Position numbers and translations under genes: made by a program | Notes under the pieces: model-generated | Told to the model about the DNA's origin: nothing | The model's database searches: none | What the model saw: only the letters and a program-made list of their open reading frames with translations | Shown here: in pieces, positions 15,484-25,000 of the stretch | Layout: the number at the start of each line of letters is the position of its first letter | Numbering within the stretch: the stretch's first letter is position 1 | Origin: Xenorhabdus griffiniae | Lineage (GTDB): Bacteria; Pseudomonadota; Gammaproteobacteria; Enterobacterales; Enterobacteriaceae | Reading direction: 5' to 3' | NCBI RefSeq assembly: GCF_001028135.1 | Contig: NZ_LDNM01000015.1 | Location: 1 to 64,000 of the forward strand | Length of the DNA: 64,000 nt

Positions 15484-15841
15484 TTTGTTTTATCAGGATA
15501 TCGGCAGGTATTCCGAACATGCCATGTAAATTGCGGATCATGGGCAGCGTTAGATTACGTTTTCTGCTCAGAACCTCATAGACACGATTAGACTTACCAA
15601 TGGCTGGCTCTAAATCTTTTACAGTCAGGCCAGATTGTTCCATTCTGAATTTAATAGCTTCAATCGGATCTGGCGGGTCAATGGGGTAATGTTTTTCTTC
15701 ATAGGCTTCAATCAGTAATACCATAACTTCCATATAATCAAACTCAGGTGTGCCAGTTTCGGGTTGGTTATCGAATAGTGGCGCAATGGCTTTCAGTGCG
15801 TCCTGATAATCCTGTTCTGTTCTGATAGGTTTAATATTCAT
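15467..15841 (-). CDS. higA: HigA antitoxin
   Basis: 124 aa. The N-terminal ~60 residues (IRTEQDYQDALKAIAPLFD, then YMEVMVLLIEAYEEKHYPID) are the usual HigA lead-in and the C-terminal half is an XRE helix-turn-helix (IEAIKFRMEQSGLTVKDLEPAIGKSNRVYEVLSRKRNLTLPMI in pattern). HigA binds HigB and represses the operon. Start follows the toxin stop by two bases. This is the second toxin-first pair in the accessory block, unrelated in sequence to the first. Confidence 0.9.
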   Translation of the reverse strand: MNIKPIRTEQDYQDALKAIAPLFDNQPETGTPEFDYMEVMVLLIEAYEEKHYPIDPPDPIEAIKFRMEQSGLTVKDLEPAIGKSNRVYEVLSRKRNLTLPMIRNLHGMFGIPADILIKQTNKAP

Positions 15842-15843
15842 TT

Positions 15844-16146
15844 TTACTCCATATCTACGGTATTAGCATCTATGGCATCGTACTGTTTGTGAGTACCGAT
15901 AAATTTAACGTATACCCATCCAGCGGGGTAAAAGATGGAGACGATTAATCGATAATCATTTCCCTTAATGTTAAATACCACTCGATTATTTTTCAGAATG
16001 CTTGCGTTGCGGTATTGAGCCTTAATGTCAGCAGGTGTTTTCCAAGAGGCTTTTTTAGCCTCATCAAACCAAGCTCTTAGTGGCTGCTCTGCATCCGGGT
16101 ACTTTTCCCAGAACGCTTTCAGTGATGCAACGGATATTATTTTCAT
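15844..16146 (-). CDS. higB: HigB toxin (mRNA interferase)
   Basis: 100 aa of the HigB_toxin family: LKAFWEKYPDAEQPLRAWFDEAKKASW, then ILKNNRVVFNIKGNDYRLIV and WVYVKFIGTHKQYDAID, including the conserved Arg/Tyr (NDYRLIV) and the GTHxQYD end. Family members cut mRNA on translating ribosomes. First gene of a two-gene - strand operon; the antitoxin follows after two bases. It is transcribed against the phage late operon, so it should be expressed from its own promoter in the lysogen. Confidence 0.9.
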   Translation of the reverse strand: MKIISVASLKAFWEKYPDAEQPLRAWFDEAKKASWKTPADIKAQYRNASILKNNRVVFNIKGNDYRLIVSIFYPAGWVYVKFIGTHKQYDAIDANTVDME

Positions 16147-16157
16147 AACTTTTACTC

Positions 16158-16176
16158 TAGTCCCATTTCGGGACTA
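16158..16176. promoter_or_regulatory. higBA operator-like palindrome
   Basis: TAGTCCC-ATTTC-GGGACTA, a perfect 7-base inverted repeat ending 12 bases upstream of the higB start codon on the - strand. It is a good candidate HigA operator. As RNA it would also form a hairpin near the ribosome site. Confidence 0.55.
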
Positions 16177-16235
16177 TGGCAAGAATTTATTGTTCAAAAA
16201 TGAGTCGCTTTAGCGATTTTTTCAGGGGCTAGAAA

Positions 16236-19200
16236 ATGGCAGAACATCAAGTAGGCAACATTGTTTATCAGGTATCAATGGATGTAGCGCAATTGCTGAC
16301 AGCGCAACGGCAATTAGATTCGCGCTTGGGACAGGTGGAGCAACGTTTTAACCAAACAGGACAGGCGGTTAATGGAGCAGAAAAGGCGATATTGAGTCTA
16401 TCAAGAGCTGCCACTGCGGTAACAGCAGCGTTATCTGTTGAGAAAATAGCTGGCTATGCTGATGCGTGGGTTACGGTAAATAACAAGCTGGTCAACGCCA
16501 CGAAAGCAAATGAATCACTGGCAGAAGTATCTGAGCGCGTATTCACTATTGCTCAAAACTCCCGTGCCAGTCTGGATTCTACCGCCGCGTTGTATGGTCG
16601 CCTTGAAAGAGCTACCCGTGCTTATGGTACATCGGCTGATGATGTCGCAAAACTAACCGAAACTGTAGCAAAAGGTCTGGTCGTTTCAGGTGCAACTGCG
16701 GCGGAATCATCGAGCGTCATGATTCAGTTCTCGCAAGCTATGGCCTCTGGCGTTCTGCGTGGTGAAGAATTTAACTCCATGTCTGAGAACGGAAGTCGCT
16801 TAATTGCAGCATTAAGCGATCACCTTGGCGTGAATATTGGTCAGCTAAGGAAGATGGCGGCGGAGGGGAAACTGACGTCCACGGTCGTAGCTCAGGCTTT
16901 TCTAGCTCAGGCTGGAACTATCGCTAAAGAATTCGATAAAACCTCAGCGACTATGAGCCAGTCAATGGAAATGGCAGCTAACAATATGACTCGGTTCTTT
17001 GGTCAATCAACCACAGTTCAAACAGCGCTTAAAGCATTTAATAGCACTCTGGTTACTGTTAGTGAAAACATGGATCTTGTTGCGGGTGCTGCGACTGCTT
17101 TAGCCGTTGTGATGGGGTCGAGGATGGTTAGTGCGATGACATTAGCGGCGAGCCAAAAGATAACAAATGCTAGGGCTGCTATAGCATTAGCGCAAGCTAA
17201 TAAAGCAGAAGCGCAAAGTGTACTCTATGCCGCCGAAATGACGTTGAGAAAAGCAGCGCTGGATAAGGAAGCTGCATTATCAGCCCTGCGTGTCGCTGAG
17301 GCTGAATATGCAGCAGCGAAGGGAACTGATGCAGCTACAGCAGCACTTGCCAGATTAACCGCCGCTCGCACCACAGCAACGACAGCAACAGTCGCATATG
17401 GAACCGCACAAAATGCAGTCACTGCCGCTCAAACAGGATTCGCAGCAGCCTCAAGAGGCGCAACTATTGCAGTGAATGGACTCAAAGCAGCCATGTCATT
17501 TTTAGGTGGGCCACTTGGTGTGGTTATGCTGGCAGCAGCAGCGCTTTATTATTTCCACCAGCGAGCAGAAGAAGCGAAGAACGAGGCCAAAGATCTATCT
17601 AATACGGTCGAGAGTCTGACCGGTAACTTAAAGGAGTTGAGTAAGGCCAAACTTGAATCGAATAAAGTCGAATTAGAAAGAAAACTAGACGAACAACGTG
17701 AACAGGTAAAAAAACAAAAAGTAAAAGTAAGTGGCATTCAATATGATGTTAATAAAAATGGCCGTTTTATATACTCAACAAAATCTGAAAAGGAAATGAA
17801 GAAGCTCAGAGAAGATTTGGCTCTAGCTAAAGGTGAGCTTGAGGATATGCAAACGGTCGAGAGTAATTATGAAAAAGCCATTGATCTAACCAGTAAAGCC
17901 ATTGCTGAGAACACCGCGCTGACTAATGAGAACACTGATGCCATTAAGGATAAGAATAAAGAGTCTGATCAGGCGTCTGAAAAAGCGGCAGATTTTATCA
18001 CCAAGCTCAAGCAAGAAAATGAATTACTCAGAACCAAAAAGGGGTTAGAACGAGACTTAAAAGCCGCAGAGTTCAAAGCTAACGAACTAGGGGCAAGCTC
18101 AGGGCAAAAAGAAGATTTAAAGGCCTCAGTCAAAGAAAATATACAGCTCAAAGAGGCTGAAAAACAACGAGAAGATGCCGCCAGAGAAGCGGAAAATGCA
18201 GCTAAAAAAGCCGCCGATGAAGCCAAACGGCGATCAGATGATATTACCGCAGCACTCAAACGTCAGCGTGACGAAATAGACCGTCTCAAAACAGGCTACG
18301 AGGAAGCTAGCCGTGAAATGGCTATGTACGATGCTGCTAAAGCCATGCCGGAAGGTTCTGGCGAGGAACAGATTGAAAAAGCCAGAAGAAATGCAGCAGA
18401 AAGATACGATCTGGAAAAGAATTACGAAGCCAGAAAGTGGGCGCTGGAACAAGATTCTTTAGCGAAATCCAAAAAGGCAATGGATGAAGAGCTTGAGCAT
18501 TTGAGGCACGTCAAGGTTCAGGGCTTGATTGAAATAGAAGAGTTCAATAAGCGCGAGCAAGAGATAAGAGAGCGTTATAAGAATAAGCAAACGGAAGATG
18601 AAATTAACAAGAAAGTTGATTCATCGGTGGGCTTTAATGAAGAAATGTTGGGTAAAGTAGACCCTATCCAGCAACTCCAGAATGAATACGCTCAGAAAAT
18701 GGCTATGCTGGATGCTTATAATGCCCATGATATTGGCGAGCATGAACGAATCTTGCAACTCAAATCTGAACTGACCCGTAAATTCAATGATGATATGACT
18801 ACCGCTCAATGGGAGCAATGGAAAGGCCAGAATGAGATGTATCAATTTCTGGGCGATGCCGTTGAAGCATTGGGCCAGCGTTCAGCCAATGCTATCACAG
18901 GGCTGCTAACTGGCACTCAGACCGCCAATGAAGCTATGAGAAATCTGGCGCTTACTATCACGAATGAGGCGGTATCTGCACTGGTTCAGATGGGTATGCA
19001 GCAAATAAAGAACATGATTATCGGTAAGGCCGTGAATACTGCGGCGGCGGCATCGGCAGTTGCCACAGGCGCGACGATTACTACGGCAATGGCTCCTGCT
19101 GCTGCGGCTACCAGCGTAGCAACAATGGGAACAGCGGCTACAGTCGGTATGATGGCAATGGCAACTGCTGTACCTGCGATGATTGCGTTGCTCGGTGCTC

Positions 19201-19520
19201 GTAAAAACGGTGGCCCAGTCAGTCCGAACGGTGCTTACCGTATTGGTGAGAATAATAAGCCGGAGATATTCAAGGCTAATAATGGTCACCAGTACATGAT
19301 ACCGGGCGATAGAGGCAAGGTGATCAGTAATCGGGATATGGGGAGTGGCAATGGGAAGACCATTGTTCTCCAGCAAACAAATCAGATCACAATTACTACA
19401 CAAGGCGGGGTTACGGAGCAAGATGCAAGAATGCTTTCAAATATCATTGATGCTAAAATGAACGAGTTTGTCGTGAACCAAATGAGAGATAATGGTCTTT
19501 TTGAGAAAGTCGGATATTAA
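16236..19520 (+). CDS. tail tape measure protein
   Basis: 1094 aa. Sets tail length and passes into the host on injection. Residues ~50-270 carry the tape-measure domain typical of lambda-like phages (AGYADAWVTVNNKL; FTIAQNSRASLDSTAALYGRL; GVLRGEEFNSMSENGSRLIAAL). Hydrophobic stretches near 290, 418-435 (GVVMLAAAALYYF) and a long Ala/Met/Thr-rich segment near 950-990 could insert in membrane; residues ~330-410, 440-560 and 620-790 are Ala/Glu/Lys-rich coiled coil. A weak CAGGGG ribosome site precedes the ATG. The gene is separated from its chaperone by the 5.3 kb accessory block. Confidence 0.95.
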   Translation: MAEHQVGNIVYQVSMDVAQLLTAQRQLDSRLGQVEQRFNQTGQAVNGAEKAILSLSRAATAVTAALSVEKIAGYADAWVTVNNKLVNATKANESLAEVSERVFTIAQNSRASLDSTAALYGRLERATRAYGTSADDVAKLTETVAKGLVVSGATAAESSSVMIQFSQAMASGVLRGEEFNSMSENGSRLIAALSDHLGVNIGQLRKMAAEGKLTSTVVAQAFLAQAGTIAKEFDKTSATMSQSMEMAANNMTRFFGQSTTVQTALKAFNSTLVTVSENMDLVAGAATALAVVMGSRMVSAMTLAASQKITNARAAIALAQANKAEAQSVLYAAEMTLRKAALDKEAALSALRVAEAEYAAAKGTDAATAALARLTAARTTATTATVAYGTAQNAVTAAQTGFAAASRGATIAVNGLKAAMSFLGGPLGVVMLAAAALYYFHQRAEEAKNEAKDLSNTVESLTGNLKELSKAKLESNKVELERKLDEQREQVKKQKVKVSGIQYDVNKNGRFIYSTKSEKEMKKLREDLALAKGELEDMQTVESNYEKAIDLTSKAIAENTALTNENTDAIKDKNKESDQASEKAADFITKLKQENELLRTKKGLERDLKAAEFKANELGASSGQKEDLKASVKENIQLKEAEKQREDAAREAENAAKKAADEAKRRSDDITAALKRQRDEIDRLKTGYEEASREMAMYDAAKAMPEGSGEEQIEKARRNAAERYDLEKNYEARKWALEQDSLAKSKKAMDEELEHLRHVKVQGLIEIEEFNKREQEIRERYKNKQTEDEINKKVDSSVGFNEEMLGKVDPIQQLQNEYAQKMAMLDAYNAHDIGEHERILQLKSELTRKFNDDMTTAQWEQWKGQNEMYQFLGDAVEALGQRSANAITGLLTGTQTANEAMRNLALTITNEAVSALVQMGMQQIKNMIIGKAVNTAAAASAVATGATITTAMAPAAAATSVATMGTAATVGMMAMATAVPAMIALLGARKNGGPVSPNGAYRIGENNKPEIFKANNGHQYMIPGDRGKVISNRDMGSGNGKTIVLQQTNQITITTQGGVTEQDARMLSNIIDAKMNEFVVNQMRDNGLFEKVGY

Positions 19521-19531
19521 AAGGAAAAATA

Positions 19532-19771
19532 ATGAGATTTTTGATTACGCGAGTTACCTACCATTCAGAATACGATATAGAAAAAGGGCCTGTTTTTGGC
19601 GAGAAAACAATTGGAATGACGGTTGATGTTTACACAGATCAAAGCGAAAGATGTCAACTTGAAACATGGGTTGAATTACCATATAGCAAAGAGTTAACTC
19701 TTGAAGAGATGGAAAATAAGGCCATAGAAATGGCAAAAGAAAAACTCAAGACAGTATTAAGTCAAATTTAA
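19532..19771 (+). CDS. small protein after the tape measure gene, unidentified
   Basis: 79 aa: MRFLITRVTYHSEYDIEKG, then a beta-rich middle and a helical acidic end (LTLEEMENKAIEMAKEKL). It begins 11 bases after the tape measure stop with AAAGG upstream, and a strong terminator follows its stop. The family is not recognised; it could be a small tail or accessory protein. Confidence 0.6.
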   Translation: MRFLITRVTYHSEYDIEKGPVFGEKTIGMTVDVYTDQSERCQLETWVELPYSKELTLEEMENKAIEMAKEKLKTVLSQI

Positions 19772-19776
19772 AAATA

Positions 19777-19797
19777 ACCCTCTTCGGAGGGTTTTTT
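19777..19797 (+). terminator. intrinsic terminator inside the tail operon
   Basis: ACCCTC-TTCG-GAGGGT followed by TTTTTT. Late transcription must read through it to reach the tail tip genes, which fits lambda Q-type antitermination; otherwise it trims non-late transcripts. Confidence 0.75.
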
Positions 19798-19809
19798 AAT
19801 GGAGTAAAT

Positions 19810-20145
19810 ATGACAAAACCAGAATTTAAATGGCGGCCACAGGGTAACTATGAGGTCAGTCATGAACCACGGGTCAAAGTGATTCGATTTGGCGATGGCT
19901 ACGAGCAGCGCATCAAAGACGGCATTAACAATCAGCTCAAAAAGTACCAACTCAGCTTCGTTGAGAAGCTGAAAACGGGGCGAGCCATTGATGAGTTTCT
20001 GCGAGCCAGAGGTGCCGTCGAATCATTCGCATGGCTAACCAGTGATGATCACCAGTTACGTACTTTTGTGTGCCGTTCATGGACAGTGAATCGACAGCGG
20101 TTAATGTGGTCTATTAGTTGTGTCTTTGAAGAGGTGGTCGCGTGA
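19810..20145 (+). CDS. minor tail protein (lambda gpM-like)
   Basis: 111 aa, matching the phage minor tail family of lambda gpM: FKWRPQGNYEVSHEPRVKVIRFGDGYEQR near the start, GAVESFAWLTSD in the middle, and a RQRLMWSISCVFEEV end. gpM takes part in tail tip assembly with L, K, I and J, all of which follow here in order. Overlaps the next gene by 4 bases. Confidence 0.85.
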   Translation: MTKPEFKWRPQGNYEVSHEPRVKVIRFGDGYEQRIKDGINNQLKKYQLSFVEKLKTGRAIDEFLRARGAVESFAWLTSDDHQLRTFVCRSWTVNRQRLMWSISCVFEEVVA

Positions 20146-20846
20146 GGGATATCCCAAAAGAGATGCGGATTGAGGTTACCGAACTGGCTCAGAATGCCAT
20201 TCTCAATCTGTATGAGATAGATTTAACAGTCTTTGGTGGCGACATCTACCGTTTTCATGATGGAATGAACGGAAAGTTACAGCCGGTTATCTGGCAGGGT
20301 ATGCGCTATGAGGCGTATCCGGTTGAAGTGACAGGGTTTGAGATGAGTGGCAAGGGGCCAAGTTCTCGCCCTAAAATGGTTTTTGCCAATATTAACGGGT
20401 TCATTACGGCAATCAATCAGGATTTCAATGATGCGCTAGGTGCAGTAGTGACGCGCCATCAAGTGCCTGAGATTTATCTGGATGCAGTGAATTTCCCGAA
20501 TGGTAATCCACAGGCCGATCCAACACGAGAAGCCGTGAGCAAGTACCTGATAGAACAGAAACAAGATTCTAATGCGGACTTTGTGACCTATGTACTTGCT
20601 CTGCCCAGTGAAACTGACGGTGCGCTAATTCCTGCGAGAGTCATTCAGGCGGATATTTGTAGCTGGCAGTATCGTTCTGCTGATTGTGGCTATGACGGCC
20701 CTCCTGTGGCAGATGAGAAAGACCAGCCAATCACCAATCCACTCAAAGATCGGTGCTCGAAGAAATATAGCGGGTGTGTTAAACGCTTTCCGCGTCCTCA
20801 GCCCATGCCATTTGGCGGCTTTTTGGGTGCCAATAAACTAGGTTAA
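20142..20846 (+). CDS. tail tip protein L (lambda gpL-like, Fe-S)
   Basis: 234 aa, start GTG 20142, coupled to the gpM stop. Homologous to lambda gpL, a tail tip protein. Four cysteines, Cys173, Cys182, Cys205 and Cys212, are in the C-terminal domain (ADICSWQYRSADCGY; DRCSKKYSGC). As I recall, lambda gpL uses cysteines at the same positions to hold an iron-sulphur cluster, so the site seems intact here. The N-terminal half carries the tube-like fold (WQGMRYEAYPVEVTGFEMSG). Neighbours M, K, I and J confirm the assignment. Confidence 0.9.
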   Translation: MRDIPKEMRIEVTELAQNAILNLYEIDLTVFGGDIYRFHDGMNGKLQPVIWQGMRYEAYPVEVTGFEMSGKGPSSRPKMVFANINGFITAINQDFNDALGAVVTRHQVPEIYLDAVNFPNGNPQADPTREAVSKYLIEQKQDSNADFVTYVLALPSETDGALIPARVIQADICSWQYRSADCGYDGPPVADEKDQPITNPLKDRCSKKYSGCVKRFPRPQPMPFGGFLGANKLG

Positions 20847-20850
20847 TACC

Positions 20851-21564
20851 ATGCTTGAACAAGACATTATCGCTCACGCGAAAGCGGAAGGGGTGAGGGA
20901 ATCGTGCGGCCTGATTTCAGGTGGGCGCTATTTCCCATGCCGAAATATTGCGGTAGATCCTGAGAACTACTTTGAAATTAATCCTGATGACTGGATAACG
21001 GCAGAATGTTTTGCCGATATTGAGGCGATTGTTCACAGTCACCCAAATGGGCGACCTCGCCTGAGTACCGGAGACAGGGAACAACAAATCAGAACGAGCT
21101 TGCCATGGTGGTTAACCTGTGGTGATCGGGTGCATAAATTCCGCCCTGTTCCACGGTTATTAGGTCGGGAATTTATTCACGGTGTACAGGATTGCTATTC
21201 GCTCATCCGGGATGCTTATCATCTTGCCGGTATTGAATTAATAGATGCCGAGCGTGAGGATGAGTGGTGGAACAAAGGGCAGAATCTTTATATCGATAAC
21301 AGCGCTGGTCAGGGGTTTGAGCAGGTTGATGAGATTCAGCCCGGCGACATCATTCTTATTTGCTTAGGTAGCCAGACACCCTGTCACGGGGCTATCTATA
21401 TCGACAATCAGCAAATACTACACCATAGACCAGACCGTATCAGTAAACGTGATATCTACGACGGTTACTGGCTCAGATACACGCATTCAATATGGAGACA
21501 TAGACAATGGTCAAGTTACAGCTGGGAGGCCATCTTAGAAGATTTGGCCGTCGCTACGAATTAG
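20851..21564 (+). CDS. tail assembly protein K (JAMM + NlpC/P60 domains)
   Basis: 237 aa, lambda gpK-like. The N-terminal ~100 residues are a JAMM/MPN domain with Glu17, HSHP at 62-65 (His62, His64) and Asp75, the metal-binding set. The C-terminal ~130 residues are an NlpC/P60 domain with catalytic Cys115 (VQDCYSLIRDAY), His179 (PCHGAIYID) and His191/192. The two domains are thought to cut tail tip or cell-wall peptides during assembly or infection. It overlaps gpI by 58 bases, as the corresponding lambda genes also overlap. Confidence 0.9.
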   Translation: MLEQDIIAHAKAEGVRESCGLISGGRYFPCRNIAVDPENYFEINPDDWITAECFADIEAIVHSHPNGRPRLSTGDREQQIRTSLPWWLTCGDRVHKFRPVPRLLGREFIHGVQDCYSLIRDAYHLAGIELIDAEREDEWWNKGQNLYIDNSAGQGFEQVDEIQPGDIILICLGSQTPCHGAIYIDNQQILHHRPDRISKRDIYDGYWLRYTHSIWRHRQWSSYSWEAILEDLAVATN

Positions 21565-22091
21565 AAGTGCGTGATGCAGCAGAAGCGGTCAGATGCTTGT
21601 GTTACCAGTTAACCGGATTCCAGCAAGCGCTTTCTGGCGGGCATATACGCATTCGTATTGCCGGGCGGGACATGACAGAAAAGAGCATTCCCGGAGGCAT
21701 GAATCACCCGCTCAATGATGGTGATACCGTTACTATTGTTCCGGTCGTTGGTGGTGCTGGTGGGAATGGCGTTGGCATGGTGATTTTGGGCGTTGTTGCC
21801 GTTGCTGCTGCATTCTACACGGGCGGCGCATCCATTGGGGCATGGGCGGGAATGTCTGGCACAGTAGCAACTGGGCTAGCCATTGCAGGGGTTGCATTAA
21901 TCGGGGCTGGCTTGGCTTCTATGCTCACCAAAATGCCTAATGGCCCGGAGATGGGTTCCAGCAAAACGGAAGGCAATAAGTATTTCAATTCACTGGAAAA
22001 CCGCATTGGTCAGGGGTATCCGGTTCCGATTGCATATGGTGAGCTGGTGGTGGGTTCAAATGTGATTTCGCAAGGTTTGGAGACGGAATAA
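21507..22091 (+). CDS. tail tip protein I (lambda gpI-like)
   Basis: 194 aa, homologous to lambda gpI. The N-terminal ~80 residues form a ubiquitin-like beta-grasp (VKLQLGGHLRRFGRRYELEV, then LNDGDTVTIVPVVGG). The middle (~80-145) is a long Gly/Ala/Val-rich hydrophobic segment (GVVAVAAAFYTGG; GLAIAGVALIGAGLASML), followed by a polar tail. It is required for tail tip assembly and DNA injection in lambda. The start is inside the K gene, and its stop overlaps the J start by one base. Confidence 0.85.
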   Translation: MVKLQLGGHLRRFGRRYELEVRDAAEAVRCLCYQLTGFQQALSGGHIRIRIAGRDMTEKSIPGGMNHPLNDGDTVTIVPVVGGAGGNGVGMVILGVVAVAAAFYTGGASIGAWAGMSGTVATGLAIAGVALIGAGLASMLTKMPNGPEMGSSKTEGNKYFNSLENRIGQGYPVPIAYGELVVGSNVISQGLETE

Positions 22092-25000
22092 TGGGTAAGG
22101 GCGGAGGTGGTGGCAGTACGCCAACATTGGTTGATGATAACCTAAAAAACAAACAGTTTTTGAGAATTGTTGATCTGGTCGGCGAAGGACAAATAGAAGG
22201 GCCAGTAGGCGGGCTGCATGGATTCAGGATTAATGGAACTCCTATTGTTGATAAAAATGGCAATCCTAATATTAACGGCGTTACTGTGCAATGGCGTGCT
22301 GGCACTCAATCCCAAGAGCCACTCAGTGATTATCCATTCGTTGAGAGTGAAATTCCTGTCAGTGTTGAAGTGAAAAAAGACACGCCTATTCTCAGGTCTG
22401 TATCCAACCGTGATGTAGATAGAGTCAGGTTTACACTGGGTGTTAGTCAGCTCATTCAAACAGATAGTAAAGGCAATCAAAGCAATAGTTCGGTGCAAAT
22501 GGCTATTGATGTGAATGATGGTTCTGGTTGGCAGCATGTTAAGACCGTTCAGATAGGGCCAGGGAAAATCAGTGGACAGTATTTAGAATCTCATACCATT
22601 GATGCACCCAAGAAAAAGCCATTCCAAATCAGAGTGAGCCGCTTAACAGATGACAGCAAGAACGACCAGCTCCGCAACGGTACAGTCTGGGCCAGTTATA
22701 CCGAAATTACCGATACTTTGATGAGTTACCCCAATAGCGCTGTGGTCGGTATGCGTATTGACCGATCACAGTTTGCCGACACACCCAAACGCACCTATCA
22801 CATCAAAGGGATGATTATTCAGGTTCCTGATAACTACAATCCAGAAACCCGTGAGTATAAAGGCGTCTGGACAGGACGATTTAAACCCGCCTACAGTAAT
22901 AATCCGGCATGGATTTTCTACGATTTAGTGACCAATACCCGCTATGGCATTGGAAAATTAATGGGGTCATTTGGTTGTGATAAATTCGCTCTATATGCCA
23001 TCGCGCAATATTGTGATAAGCCCGTTCCTGATGGATTTGGGGGGACTGAACCCCGCTTTACTTGCAATGCCTACATAGCCACTCAACGCAAAGCGCGGGA
23101 TGTACTGGATGATTTGGCGTCCGTATTCCGTGGTATGCAGGTATGGGACGGTTTGAAACTGACTGCGTTTCAGGATAGGCCATCTGATCCAGTATGGACA
23201 TTTACTAATGCCAACGTGATTGAGGGGAAATTTAACTACAGTTCTGCCGCAAAGAAAGCCAGACACACCATGATTGAGGTCACATGGACTAACCCCGATA
23301 ATGGCTGGAAAGACGAGCGGGAAATTATTCAGGATGATGAACTGGTAGCTCGTTTGGGGATCAATGTCAAAAAAGTGACTGCCTTTGGCTGCACCAGTCG
23401 TGGACAGGCTCACCGTGTCGGTAAATGGATCATCGAAACCGAAAAGCTCGAAACCGATTCTGTGACGTTCAGCGCAGGTCGTGAGGGAATTAACTGCATA
23501 CCGGGCGATATCGTTGAGATTGCCGATAACACATTTGCTGCTGCGCGTATTGGTGGACGCGTACTTTCATTTTCAGGTAAAACCGTTCGCATTGACGCCC
23601 CCGCAGAATTCTCAAAAGGGGAATCGGGTTATTTTTCCTACATGGGGAGTGAGGGTAAATTTGTTCGGGTTGATATTGAGTCCGTCAATAGTGATGTTGT
23701 CACACTGAAAGATGAGCCTAAAGGATTGCGTCAATGGGGTGTGTTCTCCATTTCCAAGCGATCACTCGTCACACGCCTATTCAGAGTCATGAGTATTGCC
23801 GAGGACAGCAAAGCGGGTAATTACAATTTTACCTGCATTCAGCATGAACCCCAAAAAGAGGCAATTGTTGATAGTGGAGCCGATTTTAAGGGTAATCCAG
23901 CTACGCAAAACGTGATCCGGATTCCCAACATTGAACGCCTGAGCATTGCTTATGTTCTGGATAGTTCACAGGTACAGGCACGGGCGATGTGGGCGACTAC
24001 CACTGTTAGCCGCAATATCACCTTTGATGTGACGGTTTATCGTGACAATAAAGTGGTTTCCAGCGGCAATACGAAAGAGCTTGAGTATTACTTTAATGGG
24101 TTGGGAGCAGGAAACTACATGGTGGGCGTTCGCGCCCGTGATGACAGTGGAATGTTAGGCGATGAATCTAAGGTTCAGATGGTAATTGGTGCCCCTGCCG
24201 CTCCTTCCGCCGTTAACATTGAGCCAGGATTTTTTGAGTTAAAAGTTATCCCTCATATCAGCGCACCAAAGACACTGGATACTCAGTTTGAATTCTGGTT
24301 TTCAGAAAAACAGATTATCAATATCAACGAAATTGAGGCACAGGCCGATTTTCTGGGTATTGCGAAATTTTGGATAAAGGGCCAATTAAAAGCGGGAACG
24401 CCATATTGGTTTTATGTTCGCAGTGTAAATGAGTTTGGTAAGTCGCATTTCGTTGAAGCAGTTGGAGAACCCAATGACAACGCAAAGGAAATTCTGGATG
24501 AATTAGGTAACCAGTTCTTTTCTGCCGAAGCCGGAAAACGGCTGCAATCCCAGATTGATTATCAGGCCGAGGCTGCCCTTATCAACGGTGCGGCGATTCG
24601 GCAGAACAGCTTTGAATTGATGGCAAGAGATGGGGAAAATAAGGCTGAAATCAAACGTCTTGACCGTGTCTTTGCGAGCACAGAAGAGGTATGGGCGCAA
24701 TCTTTCAGCGAAGTGAAAGCAGAGATAAACACTGTCGCCGGGGAAGTCAGAAACGAGATTAAAGCCAGCGTACAGGAAAACCAGAAAGCCATAGCGAAAA
24801 CAGATCAGGTCGTGGCTGACAATGAACGACGCACTCAGGTTCAACTGGGTAAGCAATCCGCCATTATCAGCGAGAAAGCGACGGCAGTTTTCAATATCGA
24901 CGGCAACGGCTATGCCATCAAGGATATCGGGGCAGGCGTGAACTACAGGGGACAATATTATGGCGCGGGAATGGTCATTGGGGCTGAGGTAAAGAATGGC

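Noticed and set aside
18906-19421. 171-codon - strand ORF inside the tape measure gene
   Set aside because: Antisense shadow of an Ala/Met/Thr-rich segment; the product is a His/Cys/Ser-rich low-complexity chain without homology.
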